Translations under genes and position numbers: made by a program
Shown here: positions 1 through 6,932 of the stretch, piece after piece
How the letters are laid out: each line of letters begins with the position of its first letter
Position numbering within the stretch: position 1 is the stretch's first letter
Assembly: GCA_015064195.1 (NCBI GenBank)
Contig: SVSO01000093.1
Coordinates: forward strand, 1-10,208
DNA length: 10,208 nt
Direction of reading: 5' to 3'
From: Oscillospiraceae bacterium
GTDB lineage: Bacteria; Bacillota_A; Clostridia; Oscillospirales; CAG-272
Notes under the pieces: generated by a model
The model's input: only the letters and a program-made list of their open reading frames with translations
Database searches by the model: none
What the model was told of the DNA's origin: nothing

Positions 1-97
1 AGCGGTGCAGTTGGCAGACCTTCTAGCACGTTAGTGCTGCCGGTACCAGCCCCCTTATAGGGGGCTTTCAAACCACCGGCTCAGCCGGTGGTTATGA
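1..97. repeat. Tandem hairpin array after sbcC, REP-like or IS200/IS605-end-like
   Basis: No gene is visible here. Three hairpins follow one another: a short one at 25-38 (AGCAC, loop GTTA, GTGCT), a 7-bp one at 48-66 (AGCCCCC, loop TTATA, GGGGGCT), and a perfect 10-bp one at 71-93 (AACCACCGGC, loop TCA, GCCGGTGGTT). The last lies four bases beyond the sbcC stop codon. Neither strand has a proper U tract after a stem (minus strand after 71-93 reads TTTGAAAG), so this is not a textbook terminator, although it could still stop or protect the sbcC transcript. Stems with a CGGCT/AGCCG core and a three-base loop are typical of REP sequences and of the ends of IS200/IS605-type elements, including the part that gives rise to TnpB guide RNA. 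That resemblance is from memory and not verified. If it is an element end, any transposase would lie left of the window. Confidence 0.45.
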
Positions 98-2854
98 TTA
101 TACGATGATCTCCGCATGGCTTCCGCCGGTCTTGTCCTTGGTCACGACGATCTGCCGATCGATGCGGCTTTTCAACTCGCCAACGTGGGAGATAATGCCC
201 ACCAGCCGGTTGCCGTCGGAAAGCCGTGCCAGCGCGTCGATGGCCTGACGGAGCGAATCTTCATCCAGAGAGCCGAAGCCTTCGTCCACGAACATGGTGT
301 CGAGTCGGATGCCACCGGCGGAGGACTGGATCTCATCGGACAGTCCCAGTGCCAGCGACAGGGATGCCTTGAAGGATTCGCCGCCGGACAGGGTGCGCAC
401 ACTTCGCTCTGTGCCGTTGTAATGGTCGATGACATCCAGCTCAAGGCCGCTCTGACTGCGGTTCTGCATGGCCGATGTCCGCCGCTTCAGCTCATACTGC
501 CCGCCGGTCATCACCATGAGCCGGGTGTTGGCACGGGCGATGATGCGGTCGAAGCAGTTCATTTGCACAAAAGTCTCCAGCATGATCTTTTCCCGGCCGG
601 TCAGTGTACCGTTGGCTGTGGATGACAGCGCGCGCATCATCGTGAGCCGATGCTCCGCCTCCTGCATCTGTGCCGACTGCGCTGTCAGCCGCTCCAATGC
701 GGCGGAATTTGTCTCAATACGCACAGCGGCGGCGGTCATCTGTCCGGTAAGCGATGCTTTGACGGCGGCAAGCTCCTGCCGCTTCGCTTCATGGGCGGCG
801 AGATCGGTGACTGGCGCATCGGCAAGCTGAGCCTTCAGCCGCTCGATGCTGTCCGCAAGTCCGGTCACATCCGCCTTGCAGTCACCGTGAGCCTTGGTGA
901 GCAGTTCCAGCTCCCGCTGTAATTTGCGAAGCTTTGCCGATTGCTCGCCGATATACGCTTCGGCGCGGATGCGGCTGTCGAAAATCAACCCCTCCGCCAG
1001 CTTGTTCGCGCTTTCTGTGATGGCATCCAGCCGGCTGTTCAGACCGGACAGCTCATTTGTCAGCCGCCGGCAATCCTCATCCAGCACCGCAATGTCGCCC
1101 TCTGCCTTTGGGATCAGCAGCTCCAGCTCATCCCGGCGGCGGATGCGTGACTGTTCAGCGGCAAGGCTTGCACCGATGTCCTGCAAGGTCAGCTCGCACA
1201 GGCGAAGCTCATCCCGGACGGCACTCTCCATTTCCTCCGGCGGCGATTCAAACAGCTCGGCGGCAAGTCGGTTCACAGCCGCCTGCTTTTCGGCGTGCTG
1301 ACCGCTCATGGCGGCGGCTTCCGCACTTTTTGCGGCGGCGGATGCGGCGGCATTCTCGCACACCTTGGCCGCGCGTTTGAGAAGGGCTTCATCCGGCGCG
1401 GCGGCGGATTTTTCTGCCGGAGCCGGATGGGTGAGTGAGCCGCAGACCGGGCATGGCTCACCCTCGTGAAGTCCTTCGGCGATGATTCCGGCCTGCTCAT
1501 CGAGAAAGGCCTTGTTCATGCGCTGATATTCCGTCTGCAAGGCCTCCGCACGTGCCTGCTCCCGCACATAATCCGCGCGGCAGGCGGTCAGCTTTTCCGT
1601 CAGCGAACCGAAGTCAGTCAGCTCCGATGCGAATGCAGTGAGGCTGTCCCGCCTGCGCATCCGCTCCCGCCGTTCTGCTTCCAGCCGCTCCCGAAGCTCA
1701 CCCGCGTTTTTCAGTTCGGCGGCCTCTTCATTGAGCAGTTTCAGCTGTTTTCTGCGAAGCTCCAGCTCCGTCAGCGAGGCGGAAAGTGCTTTCGTCGATT
1801 GTTCTTTGGTGTGTATCAGCGTTCGCTGTTCGTTTCTGGCATCCTCCAGCTCCTGATAGCGGGGCAGGATGGCGCGCATTTCGGCAATGTGTGCGGTCAG
1901 TGCCTCACGCTCCCCGTCGCGCTCATGCTCAATCTCCAGCTGCTTTGCAAGCTGTGCCAGCTCGCCCGTTCGCCGCGTCAGCTTCTGCTCGGCATCGGCA
2001 AGAGCGGCACGGCTTTTTTCAAGCTCATATGCCTGTCCGATGGCCTTGTCAATGGCGGCAAGCGTGGCTTCGCATTCGGTCAGCTTCGCCCCGAGCGTGC
2101 TGTTCAATGCGCGGTCGGCATCCAGCATCTCGCCTGCGAATGCCGCCGTTTCGTCAATGGTCAGCCCTCCCGCCTTGGCAAGCTCCGTGCGGACGCGGGA
2201 TTCCTCACTGCACGGCGAAAGACCGGCAATCGTCTGGCGAAGTCCGGCCTCCAGCAGCTCATAATCCTTGGCGGCGGCGGATGCACGGATTCGCAGGGAT
2301 TCCTGCAGTGCCTGATAGCGTTCCGTACTGAAAATGCGGCGGAAGATTTTGATGCGCTCATCGGTCGTGGCGAGGAGAAGCTTGAGAAAATCCCCCTGCG
2401 CAATCATGGCGATCTGGGAAAACTGGGTGCGGTCGATGCCGAGAATGTCCCGGATGGCCGCATCCACCTCACGGGTCTTGGTGAGAACGGTGCCGTCGGG
2501 ACGGATCAGCTCCGCCTCGGCGCGTTTTACCGTCATGCCGCCGCGCCTTGATTCTTTCTCATATTCTGGACTGCGGCGGATCTGATACCGCTTGCCGGCG
2601 TATTCAAAGATCAGCTCCACTTCGGTGGGCGTTTCGGGGGATGCGTATTTGGAGCGGAGCATGGAGGCATCGCGGCTGGTACCGCTGGCCTCACCGTAAA
2701 GGGCGAAGGTGATGGCATCGAAAATGGTGGTCTTGCCCGCACCGGTGTCTCCGCTGATGAGATACAGTCCGCGTCGGCCAAGCCTGTCAAGCTCCAGCAC
2801 GGTCTTGTCCGCATATGGCCCGAAAGCGGTCATAGTGAGCAGTATGGGACGCAT
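98..2854 (-). CDS. sbcC: SbcC, ATPase subunit of the SbcCD exonuclease (Rad50-type SMC protein)
   Basis: SbcC forms the cytoplasmic ATP-driven clamp of the SbcCD nuclease, which opens hairpins and trims protein-blocked DNA ends at replication forks and breaks. All expected elements are visible in the 918 residues. They are Walker A GDTGAGKTT at 35-43, the Q-loop glutamine at 153 (MIAQGDF), and a long Ala/Glu/Arg/Leu-rich coiled coil at about 190-790. The coil is broken in the middle by the zinc hook CPVCG (Cys468, Cys471). The ABC signature LSGGE (822-826), Walker B with FVDEGFGSLD (Asp857, Glu858) and the H-loop histidine 890 follow. It is a little shorter than the E. coli protein (about 1048 residues), the difference being in the coil. 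The ATG start is two bases after the sbcD stop. Its AGGAGG site is encoded by the last codons of sbcD (about 2863-2868), which implies coupled translation with the nuclease subunit. The gene appears intact. Confidence 0.97.
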   Translation of the reverse strand: MRPILLTMTAFGPYADKTVLELDRLGRRGLYLISGDTGAGKTTIFDAITFALYGEASGTSRDASMLRSKYASPETPTEVELIFEYAGKRYQIRRSPEYEKESRRGGMTVKRAEAELIRPDGTVLTKTREVDAAIRDILGIDRTQFSQIAMIAQGDFLKLLLATTDERIKIFRRIFSTERYQALQESLRIRASAAAKDYELLEAGLRQTIAGLSPCSEESRVRTELAKAGGLTIDETAAFAGEMLDADRALNSTLGAKLTECEATLAAIDKAIGQAYELEKSRAALADAEQKLTRRTGELAQLAKQLEIEHERDGEREALTAHIAEMRAILPRYQELEDARNEQRTLIHTKEQSTKALSASLTELELRRKQLKLLNEEAAELKNAGELRERLEAERRERMRRRDSLTAFASELTDFGSLTEKLTACRADYVREQARAEALQTEYQRMNKAFLDEQAGIIAEGLHEGEPCPVCGSLTHPAPAEKSAAAPDEALLKRAAKVCENAAASAAAKSAEAAAMSGQHAEKQAAVNRLAAELFESPPEEMESAVRDELRLCELTLQDIGASLAAEQSRIRRRDELELLIPKAEGDIAVLDEDCRRLTNELSGLNSRLDAITESANKLAEGLIFDSRIRAEAYIGEQSAKLRKLQRELELLTKAHGDCKADVTGLADSIERLKAQLADAPVTDLAAHEAKRQELAAVKASLTGQMTAAAVRIETNSAALERLTAQSAQMQEAEHRLTMMRALSSTANGTLTGREKIMLETFVQMNCFDRIIARANTRLMVMTGGQYELKRRTSAMQNRSQSGLELDVIDHYNGTERSVRTLSGGESFKASLSLALGLSDEIQSSAGGIRLDTMFVDEGFGSLDEDSLRQAIDALARLSDGNRLVGIISHVGELKSRIDRQIVVTKDKTGGSHAEIIV

Positions 2855-2856
2855 CC

Positions 2857-3987
2857 TTACACCTCCTCCCAGATTTCTTCCATGAGCGCACGCAGATAAT
2901 CCCGCTGCTCATCGTCCAGCTGGCGGTCATTCTGCTTCTCGTAAAACTGCGCGAACAGTTCCATTGGCGACAGCTCCTCCGCCGCTTCGATGGCTTCCAC
3001 CGCGCCCGATGCACGGGTGCGGCGATTGTCATAATCCAGCTTGAGCAGATTGGGATAGATGACCCGCAGCTTGGCCATGGCGTCGGGAATGTCGTCCTCA
3101 TCCGTGAGTGTGATGTGCAGATAATCATCCGCACGGGTATTCACGTAAAAGGCGCGGAGGGTCAGCTCGTCGTAAGTTCCCCGGATCTCCCGCAGATCGC
3201 GGAGCGGACGGAGGGGAATCCGGCGAATCTGCGGCACTCCGTCGGCGGAAAGCTCTACAATGGCCGCGGATTTTTCGTGGGATGCCTCGGAGAAGGAATA
3301 TTTGAGAGGTGTGCCGCAGTAGTACACGTTCGGCCGGATGAGCTGCGGGCGGTGAATATGTCCCAGCGCCACATAATCGAAGCCGTCGAGGGCGGACACA
3401 TCCACATTGTCCGAGCCGCCCACGGAAACCTCCTCCGAATCGGAACGCTCCGCACCGGTGATAAACTGATGGGTAATCAGCACCCGGCGATGACCGGGAA
3501 TCTTTTCGGCTTCCCCGAGAGCATACCGCACCGCATCGGTGTAGGATTCCACATCTGCATCGGGAAATGCACGGCGCACATGGACAGGCTTGATAAAGGG
3601 GAGCAGGAAGAAATCCACACTGCCGAACTCGTCGCTCAGCGTGATGGGGGACAGCGTGCCGTCCCAGACCGGCGACAGGTGGATGCCGCTTCGTTCCATG
3701 AGCCGTCCGCCGAATGCAATGCGCTCCGGCGAATCGTGATTGCCGCTGATGATGAAAATATGCCGGTCATGCTCGGAAAGCCGCCAGAGAAAATCGTCAA
3801 ACAGCGTCACAGCTTCAGCCGACGGAACCGCCTTGTCGTACACATCCCCGGCGATGATGACGGCATCCGGCATTTCCGCATCGACGATGTCGAGGATCTG
3901 CGCGAGAATATACTGCTGGTCTTCGATTAACGAGACCTCCATCAGGCGTTTGCCCAGATGGAGGTCGGAGAGGTGAAGGAGTTTCAT
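2857..3987 (-). CDS. sbcD: SbcD, nuclease subunit of SbcCD (Mre11-type metallophosphoesterase)
   Basis: SbcD is the Mn-dependent nuclease that pairs with SbcC; together they cut DNA hairpins and degrade ends. The 376-residue protein shows the calcineurin-like phosphoesterase motifs in order: DLH (Asp8, His10), GDVYD (Asp48), GNHD (Asn83, His84, Asp85), ITHQF (His173) and GHIH (His210, His212). These are the full set of metal ligands and catalytic histidines. The C-terminal part, about 260-376, is the capping and SbcC-binding region and ends in an acidic helix (EIWEEV). The length is normal for the family (E. coli about 400). The ATG at 3987 has GGAGG four bases upstream, rather close. It starts 16 bases after the fusion gene's stop, and sbcC follows two bases after its own stop, so the three genes should be one transcript from the promoter at 5464-5492. 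Confidence 0.96.
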   Translation of the reverse strand: MKLLHLSDLHLGKRLMEVSLIEDQQYILAQILDIVDAEMPDAVIIAGDVYDKAVPSAEAVTLFDDFLWRLSEHDRHIFIISGNHDSPERIAFGGRLMERSGIHLSPVWDGTLSPITLSDEFGSVDFFLLPFIKPVHVRRAFPDADVESYTDAVRYALGEAEKIPGHRRVLITHQFITGAERSDSEEVSVGGSDNVDVSALDGFDYVALGHIHRPQLIRPNVYYCGTPLKYSFSEASHEKSAAIVELSADGVPQIRRIPLRPLRDLREIRGTYDELTLRAFYVNTRADDYLHITLTDEDDIPDAMAKLRVIYPNLLKLDYDNRRTRASGAVEAIEAAEELSPMELFAQFYEKQNDRQLDDEQRDYLRALMEEIWEEV

Positions 3988-4003
3988 TATGCCTCCGGTT
4001 TGT

Positions 4004-5437
4004 TTATTTTTGTTCGATATACGCGGTCAGCTTGTCGGGGAAGTTGACCGTCATGCCGTCCGCACCTGCATCATAGACCGTGCGCATGATCGCTTCATCG
4101 GTCACACCCCATGCGCGCACGTTGAAGCCGAGACGGTGCCACGCTTCCACCGCATCCGCTGTCACAAGAGATGCCTTGGGGCAAAGCTCGTCGATGCCGC
4201 ATTCCAGCATCCGGGCGATCAGCTCGTCATTTACGGTCGATGTGAGATAGCCGACGGTCATGTGGGGCGCGTATTCACGGACAGCCGCCGCTTCGTTGAA
4301 CAGGAAAGAGGTGATGACGCACTTTTTCTCAACGCCATACTGCCGCACCAGATTGACGACCGCTTCTGCCGCACCGCGCCGCTTCAGCTCGATGGCGAAG
4401 GTGATGTCCCGCTCGCCGTAGCGGGCAAGGAAATCCTCGAATTTCATGATCTTGTCCGTGCGGTCGCCTTTTTTTACATCAAACGCCAGCAGCTCCTCAT
4501 AGGTGTAGTCGGCGATTGCGCCGTCCTGACCGGTGACGCGGGTGAGGGTATCATCGTGAAACAGCACCGGAATGCCGTCTTTTGTGATCTGCACATCCGT
4601 CTCGATGCCGTTCGCGCCCATTTCGAGGCCGGCATCAAAGGAGGACATGGTATTTTCCGGATAGTATTCGCTCGCGCCGCGATGGGCATAGTTGACGAAT
4701 TCCGTGCGGCTCTCCTCATGGATGATATCCAGCAGCTTTTTCTCGCAGGTGTCGAGAAATGCGCACCAGCGGGTGGGATCGATGAAGGGATTGGTGTCGG
4801 AGGTGAGGCTCTTTTCGTAGTTGCCCTTGGTATCGTTGTTCCACGAATGATTGCCGACGAAAATGTCAACCGGAATGCCGCGCAGACGCTCAATGCTTTT
4901 GAAGAATTTACCGCGCTGGAGGTAAGACAGACCGCGCTCCTTGAGGAATTTCTTCTTCTGCTGCGGTGTACCTGCGCCGCCGAACATACCGGCATGGTAG
5001 GTTTTGCCGCCCTCCGTCACATCCAGGAAGAAGGAGATGGTTCCCTCGGTGTGACCGGGGGTTTCGAGGCAGAGGATCTCCGTATTGCCAAGCTTGATTA
5101 CATCGCCGTCGTGGAGGAAAATATCGGGGGTGAACTTGGCACGCACATAGCGCAGATCGGCACGGTGAAGTGCAGTCTTTGCCCGGCACAGCTTCAGGAG
5201 CTTCGGCGTTGCGAAGGTGTGATCGCCGTGACCGTGGGAGTGGAGAATATATTTCACATCGTCAATGTCAAAGCCGAGGATCTGCATGGAATCCAGCACC
5301 GCATCGGCTGTGCGCTCATAGCCGGTGTCGATGAGAATGAGCCCGTCGCCCGTGTCGATCAGATGGGACGAGGCTTCGTAAGTGCCGACAAAATAGATAT
5401 TACCGGCAAGTCGGAAAGGGGGGATATCAGAAATCAT
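4004..5437 (-). CDS. Fusion protein: metallo-beta-lactamase-fold hydrolase + glycerophosphodiester phosphodiesterase
   Basis: Two enzymes are joined in one 477-residue chain. Residues 1 to about 215 are a metallo-beta-lactamase-fold hydrolase: HGHGDH at 68-73, TPGH with His129, and a late histidine in VGNH (197). Where most family members have the metal-bridging Asp, this one has HAGMFGGAG (148-156), a pattern recalling subclass B3-like members. Residues about 247-477 are a GDPD domain, with HRGAS (His252, Arg253), PENT (260-264), ETD (Glu279, Asp281), HDD (His294), IELK (Glu350, Lys352) and AWGVT near the end. GDPD enzymes split glycerophosphodiesters into an alcohol and glycerol-3-phosphate. 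The substrate of the lactamase-fold half is unknown; phospholipid head-group or acyl removal is conceivable but is inference. There is no signal peptide, so the protein is probably cytoplasmic. An in-frame ATG at 5455 is rejected as the start: it lies at the predicted transcription start, whereas the ATG at 5437 has GGAGG (5445-5449) seven bases upstream. First gene of the sbcDC operon. Confidence 0.9.
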   Translation of the reverse strand: MISDIPPFRLAGNIYFVGTYEASSHLIDTGDGLILIDTGYERTADAVLDSMQILGFDIDDVKYILHSHGHGDHTFATPKLLKLCRAKTALHRADLRYVRAKFTPDIFLHDGDVIKLGNTEILCLETPGHTEGTISFFLDVTEGGKTYHAGMFGGAGTPQQKKKFLKERGLSYLQRGKFFKSIERLRGIPVDIFVGNHSWNNDTKGNYEKSLTSDTNPFIDPTRWCAFLDTCEKKLLDIIHEESRTEFVNYAHRGASEYYPENTMSSFDAGLEMGANGIETDVQITKDGIPVLFHDDTLTRVTGQDGAIADYTYEELLAFDVKKGDRTDKIMKFEDFLARYGERDITFAIELKRRGAAEAVVNLVRQYGVEKKCVITSFLFNEAAAVREYAPHMTVGYLTSTVNDELIARMLECGIDELCPKASLVTADAVEAWHRLGFNVRAWGVTDEAIMRTVYDAGADGMTVNFPDKLTAYIEQK

Positions 5438-5463
5438 GGTGGTTCCTCCGTGCATTTTTCTTC

Positions 5464-5492
5464 ATTATACCATATTTTTCACCGCTTGTCAA
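5464..5492 (-). promoter_or_regulatory. Consensus housekeeping promoter for the fusion-sbcD-sbcC operon
   Basis: On the minus strand the -35 box TTGACA (5492-5487), a 17-base spacer and the -10 box TATAAT (5469-5464) match the consensus at all twelve positions. A start point near 5457 would give a leader of about 20 bases carrying the GGAGG site of the fusion gene. This predicts strong, constitutive transcription. No operator-like repeat is seen around it. Confidence 0.88.
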
Positions 5493-5493
5493 T

Positions 5494-5523
5494 AAAAAAG
5501 TCCCTGCCGTCCGGCAGGGACTT
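5494..5523 (-). terminator. Intrinsic terminator of the Gfo/Idh-SGNH operon
   Basis: A perfect 12-bp stem (5498-5509 with 5512-5523; AAGTCCCTGCCG and its complement) is followed on the minus strand by TTTTTTATTG. It starts four bases after the stop of the SGNH gene. The U tract runs into the -35 box of the next promoter, so the two operons are insulated with almost no spare bases. Confidence 0.92.
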
Positions 5524-5527
5524 GGGT

Positions 5528-6097
5528 CTACAGATGCTTCGCGATTCGCCTGACAACGATTTCGGCAAGAGCGCGATAGGCTTCCGGCTTCAGGTGGCAG
5601 TAGTCGATGAAGGAATCCTCACTCCAGCCCTCAGCGGCGGCAAACAGATCGTTCACCTCCACGGAAAGCTCCGCCATCACCGATTTTGCCGCTTCGTTAT
5701 AACGGCGGATATCCTCGGTGGTGCGGGGATTGCGCATTTCGATGCCGGCGGGATTCATGGGCGTGGTCGTTGCGAAAATGAGATGCGCACCCGGAAAATA
5801 TTCCCGCAGATGACGCACGATGGCACGGAGATTGTTCGTATATTCGCCGAGGGAAACCAGCGGAAGCTCGTCACCGTCAAAATGGGCGGTGTCCCACTGA
5901 CCGCAGCCGAACTGCACCACCGCCGTCCTCGTACTGTCACACAGCTGTGACCAGTTGAACAGAGAGCAGCGGATGTATGTGCTGGAGCGGCAGTTTTCCG
6001 CAGGATAGACAACCTCTGCGCGATCGGCGAGCAGCTCCTTCACCGTCTCGCAGTAGCCCATGCGGAGGGAGTCGCCGATAAGAAGAACTTGTTTCAT
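5528..6097 (-). CDS. SGNH/GDSL-family hydrolase, probable esterase
   Basis: A compact 189-residue protein of the SGNH hydrolase fold, a family that includes carbohydrate O-acetyl esterases, lipases and thioesterases. The nucleophile lies in GDS at 8-10 (Ser10), block III is GCGQWD at 64-69 with Gln in place of the usual Asn, and the catalytic Asp/His pair is DYCH at 165-168. There is no signal peptide or membrane segment, so it should act on an imported or internally made substrate. It is the last gene of the operon, nine bases after the preceding stop, with a weak ribosome binding site (GAGAAAAAG), and is followed at once by a strong terminator. From its neighbours, removal of acyl groups from an imported sugar is a reasonable guess. 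The family does not fix the substrate. Confidence 0.85.
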   Translation of the reverse strand: MKQVLLIGDSLRMGYCETVKELLADRAEVVYPAENCRSSTYIRCSLFNWSQLCDSTRTAVVQFGCGQWDTAHFDGDELPLVSLGEYTNNLRAIVRHLREYFPGAHLIFATTTPMNPAGIEMRNPRTTEDIRRYNEAAKSVMAELSVEVNDLFAAAEGWSEDSFIDYCHLKPEAYRALAEIVVRRIAKHL

Positions 6098-6106
6098 GGC
6101 TTTTTC

Positions 6107-6931
6107 TCAAAGTTCAACCCATGTATCAGGCGTTTCGAGAGCCTTGAGCGCGATTTCACGGAGGCGCATGACCTCCATGGTCTCGCGGGTGTCGAAGCTG
6201 ATGGTACCTTCGCCAAAGAAGCGCACCATATCAGCAATCAGAGCCTTGAAAAAGTCGGACGTTACCGGCTTGTATGCGGTAGAATTGCCTTTCATGCAGA
6301 CGGTGAAGGGATGCGCACCGCTAAAGATCATGGTCGCATTGCGGTCATCGTCATAGCGCACACGGAAGGTGCAGAAATCGGGCGTGCCGTCCGCGCGGAC
6401 TGCCTTTGCACCGAGTCCGAGCTTTTTGACGACCATCTCCGCCTGATGGATGATATACTCATCCACCGTTCTGCCGGAGCCGGTGGTCACGATGGAGCGG
6501 CAGGCTTCCACCGCGTCAAGCTCAGAGGCATACCGGAGTGCGGAGGTGCTGAAGAAGGGCGTGCCGTATTTTTCGGCGAGGGCGAAGATCTCCGCCGCTT
6601 CCGCCGCATCGGGCGCGAAGGTTTTATCGATGTAGGTGCGCTTGCCGAAGGGAAGCACTTCCTTGGCGTACGCCAGATGCTTGTCGGGATCGCCGGGGGC
6701 GAGAATGACGATCACATCGCTCTTTTCGCAAAGCTCGGCGATGGTGGCGCATCTCTCTGCACCGAATTTTTCGCACCACTGATCGGTGGTCACGCCGTCC
6801 CGCGGGCCGACATCCAGCTCAGCCCATGCGTAGCTGACCCGGTATTCATCGGTCAGCTCGTGAATCCAGCCGGGATAATTGTTGGCGTGCCATTCGCTGA
6901 TATAATAGTCAACAAATCCGATTTTTTTCAT
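6107..6931 (-). CDS. Atypical Gfo/Idh/MocA-family oxidoreductase-like protein
   Basis: About 274 residues with the two-domain outline of the Gfo/Idh/MocA family: an N-terminal Rossmann-type half (SDVIVILAPGDPDKHLAYAK at about 71-90 matches the usual A-P-H-x-x-x-A segment) and a C-terminal half with a YIIHQAE stretch (159-165). The dinucleotide-binding glycine loop is missing: where relatives have GxGxxG this one reads FVDYYISEW after the first strand. The usual EKP is replaced by DKT (102-104). It may bind cofactor differently or be a non-enzymatic partner of the canonical relative just upstream. Start choice: ATG at 6931 places the MKKIGFV strand at the very N-terminus and lies one base after the upstream stop. 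A GTG at 6949 would add six residues and overlap the previous gene, so it is less likely. The ribosome binding site is weak, suggesting translational coupling. Confidence 0.8.
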   Translation of the reverse strand: MKKIGFVDYYISEWHANNYPGWIHELTDEYRVSYAWAELDVGPRDGVTTDQWCEKFGAERCATIAELCEKSDVIVILAPGDPDKHLAYAKEVLPFGKRTYIDKTFAPDAAEAAEIFALAEKYGTPFFSTSALRYASELDAVEACRSIVTTGSGRTVDEYIIHQAEMVVKKLGLGAKAVRADGTPDFCTFRVRYDDDRNATMIFSGAHPFTVCMKGNSTAYKPVTSDFFKALIADMVRFFGEGTISFDTRETMEVMRLREIALKALETPDTWVEL

Positions 6932-6932
6932 C

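Noticed and set aside
48..93. The hairpins after sbcC as a classic intrinsic terminator
   Set aside because: No run of Us follows either stem on the minus strand; they are described as a hairpin array instead, with a termination role left open.
1466..2551. A 361-codon open frame on the plus strand inside sbcC
   Set aside because: It mirrors the coiled-coil region of sbcC; the low-complexity Ala/Glu/Arg codons create an open antisense frame. No promoter or binding site was seen.
98..2854. SbcC as part of a defence system (SMC-type nuclease pair)
   Set aside because: The domain order, zinc hook and the adjacent Mre11-type SbcD match the housekeeping SbcCD complex; no defence genes flank it.
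5438..5455. Upstream ATG at 5455 as the start of the fusion gene
   Set aside because: It falls at the predicted transcription start, and the extra codons contain the GGAGG site that serves the ATG at 5437.
3989..5950. A 653-codon open frame on the plus strand
   Set aside because: It is antisense to the fusion gene and the SGNH gene, which have full catalytic motifs, promoters and binding sites. Its own translation shows no recognisable domain; long antisense frames are common in GC-biased coding DNA.
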